In this document: piece after piece, positions 8,844-14,088 of the stretch
How positions within the stretch are numbered: position 1 is the stretch's first letter
How the letters are laid out: every line of letters begins with the position of its first letter
Assembly: GCA_913054205.1 (NCBI GenBank)
Contig: CAJXJM010000014.1
Location: forward strand, 1 to 15,470
Reading direction: 5' to 3'
Origin: an uncultured Rhodospirillaceae bacterium
GTDB lineage: Bacteria > Pseudomonadota > Alphaproteobacteria > Rhodospirillales > UBA2165
Length of the DNA stretch: 15,470 bases
Notes under the pieces: generated by a model
The model's input: the letters and a program-made list of their open reading frames with translations, nothing else
The model's database searches: none
Told to the model about the DNA's origin: nothing
Made by a program: the position numbers and the translations under genes

Positions 8844-9337
8844 CTAGTTTTTCTTAAAATCGTATGCCGCCAAATAACGACTAGGCAGACCAGATTCGTC
8901 AAAAAAGGCAAATAGACTGCTTGAAATTCCGAATAAGTCTGTTCATCGACAAATTTTGGAGTTCCCGTTATTTTTACGGCGTGAATTCTAGAGATGACAA
9001 ATGCTGACATTTCCAATACCTGCGTGAGATGTCTTCCGCTGTAATATTCTCGAAACATTTTGCCCGTGGTTTCAATGCCCAGCACCAGAGCTATTTGTGT
9101 TCCCCAATACCGAGTTTTGTAGTCATGGCCGGCATCGATTACATCTTTATAAATGAGATATGGCGTACATTCGATAACATCTGTCAGTTCAAAATTTTTG
9201 TGTTGGGGCCCGGTGGTCGGAGTAAGATCACGAAGACCGCACCAATGACCATAGATTTTCGAACAATTTGGGCCCGTAAATTCAGAACTATATACGACAA
9301 GGCATCCATCCAACTCTGGTCCTTGAACTTCTATCAA
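8844..9337 (-). pseudogene. PAS_5-like domain protein, downstream tandem copy, interrupted by a -1 frame change
   Basis: This is a paralogue of the gene at 9400-9888. In the uninterrupted frame it runs from TTG 9337 and matches its sister until FQAVYLP, then diverges and would continue to 8726, antisense across the end of the coq10 gene. Reading one base back at the T6 run (A6 on the plus strand, 8901-8906) restores FDESGLPSRYLAAYDF, matching the sister's FDNSGSPSRFVALYDF, and then stops at TAG 8844-8846. The repaired protein would be 164 residues against 162. The site reads T TTT TTG in frame, a shape that allows -1 slippage. The start is TTG with TGGAG (9345-9349) seven bases upstream. An ATG at 9360 in another frame encodes only eight residues and ends over this TTG. 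It could be a real one-base deletion, a sequencing error or recoding. Domain features: RYWGTQIA, TGK and REYYSG. Confidence 0.75.
8901..8906 (-). other. Homopolymer at the frame change (slippery T TTT TTG on the minus strand)
   Basis: Six A on the plus strand are read as CCT TTT TTG on the minus strand. One extra T, or a -1 slip, gives CCT TTT TTT GAC and returns to the frame conserved in the sister gene. I see no strong stem-loop just downstream (only four-base complementarity ACGA/TCGT around a large loop) and no clear internal Shine-Dalgarno at the usual distance upstream. Confidence 0.7.
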
Positions 9338-9399
9338 TTTATTTCTCCAGACATTTCCATCTAATAATTAATGATTGGAAATTGGGATCAAAAAAAATA

Positions 9400-9888
9400 T
9401 CAAACAAAAAAATCGTAAAGCGCCACAAACCGAGATGGTGATCCAGAGTTATCGAATAAGGGTAGATAAATAGCCTCAAAATCTGAAAATTTATAATTAT
9501 CAACAAACTTTAATTTTCCGAGAATTTTAACGGCGTGTACACCCGAAATTACAAAATTGGACACTTCTAAAACCTGTTTCAAAGGTTCTCCGCTATAATA
9601 TTCGCGGAGTGATTTTCCCGTTGCCTCGTGTGAAAATGCAAGGGCAATTTCCGTTCCCCAGTATCTGTTTCGAAAATCGTACCCAGAATCGATGACATCT
9701 TTGTACATGATAAATGGCGTGCATTCGATAATATCGGTTAGTTCAAAATCAGTATGTTGAGGTCCAATATCTGGTGATTTGTCGCAAATAGACGACCAAT
9801 ATTCATACATTTTTGAGGTCGATACCCGATTGAATTCGGTCGTTGCTTCGACAATACATCCGTCGAGCTGGAGTTCATTTTCTCGCAT
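9400..9888 (-). CDS. PAS_5-like domain protein, upstream tandem copy (intact)
   Basis: 162 residues. The layout resembles the small alphaproteobacterial PAS_5 family (Pfam PF07310): an early WxxI segment (KMYEYWSSIC, 27-36), a central strand pair with the hallmark RNRYWGTEIA (73-82), TGK (90-92) with LREYYSG after it, and a late strand IYLPLFDNSG. Members have a PAS fold and often stand alone; their ligand and partners are generally unknown, and none is shown here. There is no signal peptide, no membrane segment and no output domain. An in-frame TAA directly precedes the ATG at 9888, which fixes the start; no good Shine-Dalgarno is visible. It lies 112 bp downstream of pncC and 62 bp upstream of its frameshifted copy, all on one strand. 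AT-rich codon use sets the pair apart from neighbours. The family call is moderately sure. Confidence 0.72.
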   Translation of the reverse strand: MRENELQLDGCIVEATTEFNRVSTSKMYEYWSSICDKSPDIGPQHTDFELTDIIECTPFIMYKDVIDSGYDFRNRYWGTEIALAFSHEATGKSLREYYSGEPLKQVLEVSNFVISGVHAVKILGKLKFVDNYKFSDFEAIYLPLFDNSGSPSRFVALYDFFV

Positions 9889-9988
9889 TTATTGGGCCCA
9901 TCTCATTGTACTATTTGATATTGTTCAGACCGAAATTTTTTTTTCACAATACCAATTGATAAAACGGCGGACTATTTCGGTTATACAC

Positions 9989-10005
9989 AATAAATAGTAT
10001 TTATT
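9989..10005. promoter_or_regulatory. Perfect 17-base A/T palindrome overlapping the pncC stop codon
   Basis: Eight-base arms AATAAATA and TATTTATT surround a single G (9997). It lies upstream of the PAS pair and covers the pncC TAA (10001-10003). It could be an operator for the PAS genes. An A/T-only hairpin would be a poor terminator. In such AT-rich DNA, chance is a fair alternative. Confidence 0.25.
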
Positions 10006-10489
10006 TGAGATGTTCCAATAGCATCATGATGGAATTTTTAACTGTAGCGAGTCGGACGGCGTCACGGTCTCCAGCAAAAAGAAAACTCTCATTTATCGTT
10101 GGTTTGCCTTGGCAAGCAGAAGCAATTTGAACGGTACCAACGGGTTTCTCGGCAGTTCCACCGCCGGGACCGGCAATGCCCGTTACGGCAACGGTTAGTT
10201 GGACCGGCGCATTTGCAAGAGCGCCCTCAGCCATTGCAGCTGCAACAGGCTCGCTCACGGCGCCATGCTCAATGATCATTTCCATATCTACGCCCAGCAT
10301 TTCGTTTTTGGCTTCGTTGGAATAGGTGTTGAAGCCGCGTTCAAATACATCGGACGAGCCCGACACGGATGTGAGGCAGCCGGCAATCAATCCGCCGGTA
10401 CAGGATTCTGCTGTAGCGATTTTGACATCAGCCGCTCGGCATTTGGCAATAAGTTCTGCCGTTAAGTTGGTTAGATCATTCGAAAACAT
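10001..10489 (-). CDS. pncC: CinA C-terminal-domain protein, nicotinamide-nucleotide amidase
   Basis: 162 residues, the stand-alone CinA C-terminal domain. The family enzyme PncC deamidates nicotinamide mononucleotide to nicotinate mononucleotide in NAD recycling. Visible motifs are TAESCTGGLI (26-35) with the catalytic Ser29; FNTYSNEAKNEMLGV with Lys61; EHGAVSEPVA; and VTGIAGPGGGTAEKPVGTV, the nucleotide-binding loop. There is no N-terminal molybdopterin-like (COG1058) domain, so it is the short form and not full CinA. The ATG at 10489 lies 22 bp after the pgpA stop on the same strand, so the two are probably one transcript. Its ribosome site is weak, with an AAAGG about 12 bases upstream. 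Confidence 0.93.
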   Translation of the reverse strand: MFSNDLTNLTAELIAKCRAADVKIATAESCTGGLIAGCLTSVSGSSDVFERGFNTYSNEAKNEMLGVDMEMIIEHGAVSEPVAAAMAEGALANAPVQLTVAVTGIAGPGGGTAEKPVGTVQIASACQGKPTINESFLFAGDRDAVRLATVKNSIMMLLEHLK

Positions 10490-10511
10490 AATTCAGGAGC
10501 CTTTAAAATAT

Positions 10512-10967
10512 TCAATATAAGCTAGTGTGTCCGAGCCACAATAAAACACCAGCATAAACGCCCGCAATAACGTCGTCCAACATGATGCCCAGCCCGCCTT
10601 TTACGTTTTGATCGGCCCAGGAGATCGGCCAGGGTTTCCATATATCGAAAATTCGAAACAGCAAAAAGCCCGCGGCATATAAAATTAAATCAGGCGGAAC
10701 GACAAGTAGTGTCAGCCATTGACCTGCGACTTCATCAATAACGATTTCGGAAGGATCGGATACCCCCATTTCACTTGAAGTTATCTCAGATGCCCAAACG
10801 CCGACACCAAATACAATGACTGTTGCAACCGCGAGAGCTTCCAACCCGCCCCAATGCACCAACGCGTATGCAAAGGGGAGAGCGCCAAGGGAGCCCCAAG
10901 TGCCCGGTGCTTTTGGCAATAATCCTGCACCAAACCAGATGGCGAGAAGCTTTGCGATTCGGGTCAT
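10512..10967 (-). CDS. pgpA: Phosphatidylglycerophosphatase A
   Basis: 151 residues, an inner-membrane phosphatase that removes phosphate from phosphatidylglycerol phosphate to give phosphatidylglycerol. Conserved family segments are GAGLLPKAPGTWGSLGALP (13-31), SDPSEIVIDEVAGQW (70-84) with the acidic residues thought to bind Mg2+, and FRIFDIWKPWPI (104-115) followed by GGLGIMLDDVIAGVYAG (124-140). Hydrophobic spans at about 31-60, 84-104 and 131-146 fit membrane helices. It is the first gene of the minus-strand set pgpA-pncC and divergent from the M23 gene. No strong Shine-Dalgarno precedes its ATG. Confidence 0.95.
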   Translation of the reverse strand: MTRIAKLLAIWFGAGLLPKAPGTWGSLGALPFAYALVHWGGLEALAVATVIVFGVGVWASEITSSEMGVSDPSEIVIDEVAGQWLTLLVVPPDLILYAAGFLLFRIFDIWKPWPISWADQNVKGGLGIMLDDVIAGVYAGVLLWLGHTSLY

Positions 10968-11297
10968 TTGTGTTTTTTCTCTATTCTCTGAGTGCCACTA
11001 TTTTTTTATTGCGAACAGTTAATTCCTAACACGCCCTGCACCCGAAAAGCCATCGCTAACACTCATTAACCCTTTCAAAGTATTGGTAGAATCAGATTCA
11101 ATTGGATTGGCGACGCGATCATTTGGAAAAAAAACGCTCAAATGAGCCGTTTTCAACGTTATATCGCTTGCATCAAAAACCTCGAACGGATACCTTCTAA
11201 AGGCCTTTGGATAGACTAAATAAATGGCGCACGGGGGCAGTAAAATCGAAGCAGCAAATGCTGAGACGTACTGGTAATGGCGTCGAAGAGGGAACCT
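10968..11297. other. Divergent intergenic region between pgpA and the M23 peptidase gene
   Basis: 330 bases that must carry promoters in both directions; I could not pick out a convincing -35/-10 pair. Two minus-strand ORFs run antisense from the start of the M23 gene into this region, but nothing suggests they are real. A bulged hairpin beside an A8 run lies at 11127-11153. A weak CtrA-like half site (TTAACC at 11066-11071) is visible but incomplete. Confidence 0.5.
11127..11153 (-). terminator. Hairpin plus T8, terminator-like on the minus strand
   Basis: Read on the minus strand, AAAACG-G-CTCA pairs with TGAG-CGTTTT around a two-base loop. That is ten pairs with one bulged base, followed by a run of eight T. 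This is the shape of an intrinsic terminator for leftward transcription, but no leftward gene ends here. It could limit antisense transcription out of the M23 gene or sit in the pgpA leader. GC content of the stem is modest. Confidence 0.3.
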
Positions 11298-12626
11298 ATG
11301 AACGAAACACGACACGGAAATCTCACCCATAGGTGGGCACGTGGCATAATGCGGATTTTCCCTGACCGCGAGCTGATGCTCCGTACGGATGGCAAAATCC
11401 GCTTCGTAAAAGTTTCCAAAACACTGCAAGTATCAACTTTTGGATTTCTGCTTATCGTCACGGGATGGGCAATTTTTGCGTCCTTTAGTTTTTTCATTCA
11501 CGACGAAATAGTTGCCTCGAAGAACCAAGAAATTCTGAATGCTCGCATGGTGTATCGCAGTCTTCTTGCCGATGTTTCTGAATATCAAAATAAATTTTCG
11601 TCGCTGACAGATGAACTTGGCGAAAATCACGGCCTTATGCTTGATCTTGTCGAGAAAAATGCGACTTTGCAGCAAAATTTGCGCTCTGCAAAAACCAAGC
11701 TGGAAACCTCGCAGACGCAACATGTTAGGATCGTCACCGCACGCACGATCCTAACCGGAAAACTCGCCAACATTGAGAATGAAATGAAGGCGTTGAACAG
11801 CCACAATTTCAATCTTAAAGGAAACCTCAATTCTGTTACGACAGATTTGGAAAGCGCGTTGTCAGAGCGTAATTTTGCCCGCGCCCAAGGTAAAAAATTA
11901 TCCCGCACGGTGACCAAATTGGAAAACGAATTGGATACGCTGCACAAATCAGAGAAAGATATTCTGATTCAACTGACGGAGCGCACCAAAGAGAGTATTG
12001 ACGATATTCAGTTCGTGCTAAAGCGCACTGGTATCAAAGTCGCTAAATTGTTGAAGGCCAACGGGGCTGGCGTGAAGAAAAATCAGGGGCAGGGCGGTCC
12101 CTTTATCGCACTGAAGCCCGACACTGAGCCGGCTAAACGTCTTAAAGCGACGCTTGCCAATCTCAATTCACATCTTGCGCAATATGAAGAATTAGACGCT
12201 CTAATGAAACGTTTGCCGCTCGCGGCTCCGCTCGATTATTTCAGTATTTCCAGCCATTATGGTAAACGCCGTGACCCCATTAATAAAAGATGGGCCAAAC
12301 ATTACGGCTTGGATTTCGGTGGTGCCAAACGCACTTCGGTCTATGTTACCGCTCCGGGACGCGTTACCTATGCTGGACGCAAGGGCAAATACGGTAAATA
12401 TATTGAAGTAGATCATGGTTTTGGCTTTAAGACGAGATATGGTCATTTGAATAAGATTCTTGTTAAGCGCGGTCAAAAAGTGGATTATCGTACTAAGATA
12501 GGGTTAATGGGGAGTACCGGTCGTAGCACTGGACCTCACCTTCACTACGAAATTTTGGTAAAAGGTAAGCAAAAAAACCCTTGGCGATTCATTAAGGCCG
12601 GTAGATATGTTTACAAAAGGCAGTAA
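11298..12626 (+). CDS. Membrane-anchored coiled-coil M23 (LytM-type) peptidoglycan endopeptidase
   Basis: 442 residues from the ATG at 11298, chosen because GAGGGA lies at 11288-11293; an in-frame ATG at 11277 would add seven residues with a poor site. A basic cytoplasmic segment (1-44) is followed by one membrane helix (about 45-67, FGFLLIVTGWAIFASFSFFI). A long coiled coil comes next (about 75-240), and the C-terminal M23 domain (about 313-435) is periplasmic. The zinc and catalytic residues are complete: HxxxD in HYGLDF (His335, Asp339), His383 in YGHLN, and HLH (His414, His416). It should therefore be an active enzyme that cuts peptide cross-links, not a degenerate activator like EnvC. 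The last 20 bases overlap the bactofilin gene. Bactofilin-linked M23 peptidases of this shape are known in alphaproteobacteria (LmdC type), where the cytoplasmic tail meets the bactofilin filament. Confidence 0.93.
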   Translation: MNETRHGNLTHRWARGIMRIFPDRELMLRTDGKIRFVKVSKTLQVSTFGFLLIVTGWAIFASFSFFIHDEIVASKNQEILNARMVYRSLLADVSEYQNKFSSLTDELGENHGLMLDLVEKNATLQQNLRSAKTKLETSQTQHVRIVTARTILTGKLANIENEMKALNSHNFNLKGNLNSVTTDLESALSERNFARAQGKKLSRTVTKLENELDTLHKSEKDILIQLTERTKESIDDIQFVLKRTGIKVAKLLKANGAGVKKNQGQGGPFIALKPDTEPAKRLKATLANLNSHLAQYEELDALMKRLPLAAPLDYFSISSHYGKRRDPINKRWAKHYGLDFGGAKRTSVYVTAPGRVTYAGRKGKYGKYIEVDHGFGFKTRYGHLNKILVKRGQKVDYRTKIGLMGSTGRSTGPHLHYEILVKGKQKNPWRFIKAGRYVYKRQ

Positions 12627-13077
12627 AGAAGACGAGAAAAATCTCGTTCCAAAAGTCCCATCACCTCCGTCTCTTTTGAGCCCGGACCTCACAATTACAG
12701 GTAATCTCCATAGCCAAGGGGAAATTCAAATTGATGGCACCGTCGAAGGTGATATCCATTCTGATGTTTTGATTGTGGGCGAAACAGCGAACGTCATTGG
12801 CGAGATTACAGCTGATAGCGTACGCGTGCATGGGCGTATTACCGGACAGATTAAAGCCAATTCAGTTTCTCTCGCCAAAACGGCTCATGTACTTGGTGAC
12901 ATCCTGCATGGCGGTTTGGCGATCGAACAGGGCGCGTTCCTTGAAGGACATTGCCGCCGGATCGAAACGCAAAAGAAAGAAAGTGAAGGAACGATCAACC
13001 TTCTGGTGAAAGGCGGATCAAAAAATAAAACCGATCTGCCGCCTAAAAAACCGACCATCGAAACCGTTAAAGCTTAG
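12607..13077 (+). CDS. bacA: Bactofilin (polymer-forming cytoskeletal protein)
   Basis: 156 residues. A short unstructured, Pro/Lys-rich N-terminus (1-26) precedes the bactofilin (DUF583) right-handed beta-helix core, about residues 27-125. The core is visible as repeated short strands such as LTITGNLHSQGEIQIDG, GTVEGDIHSDVLIVGE, ADSVRVHGRITGQIKA and TAHVLGDILHGGLAIEQGA. The C-terminal tail is Lys/Pro-rich. Bactofilins polymerise without nucleotides at the inner face of the membrane and localise cell-wall enzymes. The ATG lies 20 bases inside the end of the M23 gene in another frame, so translation is likely coupled. The symbol follows Caulobacter usage and is a family name here. The stop is 9 bp from the convergent dehydratase stop. 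Confidence 0.93.
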   Translation: MFTKGSKEDEKNLVPKVPSPPSLLSPDLTITGNLHSQGEIQIDGTVEGDIHSDVLIVGETANVIGEITADSVRVHGRITGQIKANSVSLAKTAHVLGDILHGGLAIEQGAFLEGHCRRIETQKKESEGTINLLVKGGSKNKTDLPPKKPTIETVKA

Positions 13078-13086
13078 GCGAAAGCT

Positions 13087-14073
13087 CTAGTCGTACTGAC
13101 CCTCAAGCACTTTTCGGAAGGTTTCTGAATCAACGTTACCGCCTGTGCAAATGACGCCAATCGTCTTGCCTTTTGGGTCAATTTTTCCGGCCAAGACAGC
13201 TGCTAGTGCAACTGCGCCGCCGGGCTCGACGACGACTTTATATTCTTGAAATGCTGTTTTCATTGCCTGGGCCGTTTCAGCTTCACTCACCACCAGGCCA
13301 CCCGACAATAATTTTTTATTACTTGAGAAAGTCAGCTCGCCTGGAATTTCGAGCAGCAACGCATCACAGATAGACGGCGTGTCTGGCGTGATCTCAATGC
13401 GCTCCCCAGCTGCGAGTGATAAGGCCGTGTCGTCGTAGCCTTCAGGTTCAACGCTATAGATTTCTGTATCTGGACTGCGATCTTTAAAGGCAATGGCGGT
13501 GCCCCCAATCATGCCACCCCCACTGCAAGGACCAAGCACCACATCCAATGTTAAATCTTGTTTTCTGGCCTGCTCATAGAGCTCCAACCCCAGCGTTCCC
13601 TGTCCCGCCATAATTTCAGGTGCGTCGTAGGGCGGTACGAGTGTGGCACCGGTCTCAGATATTATTTTCTCGGCGATGGCCACTCGGTTGCCATCTGCTC
13701 GGTTATAGAGCACGACTTCGGCGCCATCTCCGCGGGTATTATCGATCTTTATTTGAGGCGCATCTTCAGGCATGACGATTGTAGCTTTGATCCCTAAAAT
13801 TTTAGCGGCCGCCGCCACGCCTTGAGCATGATTGCCAGATGAAAAGGCAACCACACCATTTTCTTTTTCACTGTCATCAAGCCCGAATATCATATTAAAG
13901 GCACCTCGAAATTTAAACGAACCTGTGCGCTGAAGACATTCCGCTTTGATCAGGAGACGACAGCCAAGTTGATTGTTTATTCTTTCAGATTCCAAAACAG
14001 GTGTCCGGAGAGCGTGGCCTGATAGCCGTTCAGCGGCGGCCTCAATATCTGCAATGGTTGGGAGGGTAGTCAA
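13087..14073 (-). CDS. Threonine dehydratase-type PLP enzyme (fold type II), no ACT domain
   Basis: 328 residues from the TTG at 14073. The PLP lysine is Lys54 in RTGSFKFRGA, SSGNHAQGVA binds substrate, GPCSGGGMIGG is the glycine-rich phosphate loop, and VICTGGNVD lies near the C-terminus. The family deaminates threonine to 2-oxobutyrate; close relatives act on serine or hydroxyaspartate, or racemise serine, and the sequence does not separate these. There is no regulatory ACT domain, so it resembles catabolic forms more than IlvA. An ATG at 14181 in frame would add 36 residues overlapping the transglycosylase gene. I prefer TTG because AGGAG (14084-14088) lies ten bases upstream and overlaps the preceding stop, and because family homology begins there. 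Confidence 0.88.
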   Translation of the reverse strand: MTTLPTIADIEAAAERLSGHALRTPVLESERINNQLGCRLLIKAECLQRTGSFKFRGAFNMIFGLDDSEKENGVVAFSSGNHAQGVAAAAKILGIKATIVMPEDAPQIKIDNTRGDGAEVVLYNRADGNRVAIAEKIISETGATLVPPYDAPEIMAGQGTLGLELYEQARKQDLTLDVVLGPCSGGGMIGGTAIAFKDRSPDTEIYSVEPEGYDDTALSLAAGERIEITPDTPSICDALLLEIPGELTFSSNKKLLSGGLVVSEAETAQAMKTAFQEYKVVVEPGGAVALAAVLAGKIDPKGKTIGVICTGGNVDSETFRKVLEGQYD

Positions 14074-14083
14074 AATTAGGAAA

Positions 14084-14088
14084 CTCCT
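14084..14088 (-). promoter_or_regulatory. Ribosome binding site deciding the dehydratase TTG start
   Basis: AGGAG on the minus strand, sharing two bases with the transglycosylase stop codon TAG (14087-14089) and ten bases before TTG 14073. It implies translational coupling from the transglycosylase gene into the dehydratase. Confidence 0.6.

Larger units (their letters stand above)
8844..9888 (-). repeat. Diverged tandem gene duplication (two PAS_5-like copies)
   Basis: The two units, 9400-9888 and 8844-9337, align along their whole length, with about 55-60% identical residues by eye and only a one-residue gap near the N-terminus. Nucleotide similarity is also visible, for example around 9140-9200 against 9695-9755. 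The duplication is therefore old. The block is AT-rich: 9541-9600 has 21 G+C in 60 bases, while 6481-6540 inside lpdA has 35. Confidence 0.85.

Noticed and set aside
11056..11071. CtrA-like site (CTAA, six bases, TTAACC) upstream of the M23/bactofilin genes
   Set aside because: The consensus needs TTAA-N7-TTAA; here one half has a mismatch and the spacer is six. Too weak to call.
11019..11429. 136-codon minus-strand ORF over the M23 start and intergenic region
   Set aside because: It is antisense to the start of the M23 gene, has no recognisable domain or ribosome site, and its translation shows no conserved-looking pattern.
13071..13086. Five-base inverted repeat between the convergent bactofilin and dehydratase stops
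   Set aside because: A stem of five weak pairs with no T-run on either side is not enough for a terminator.
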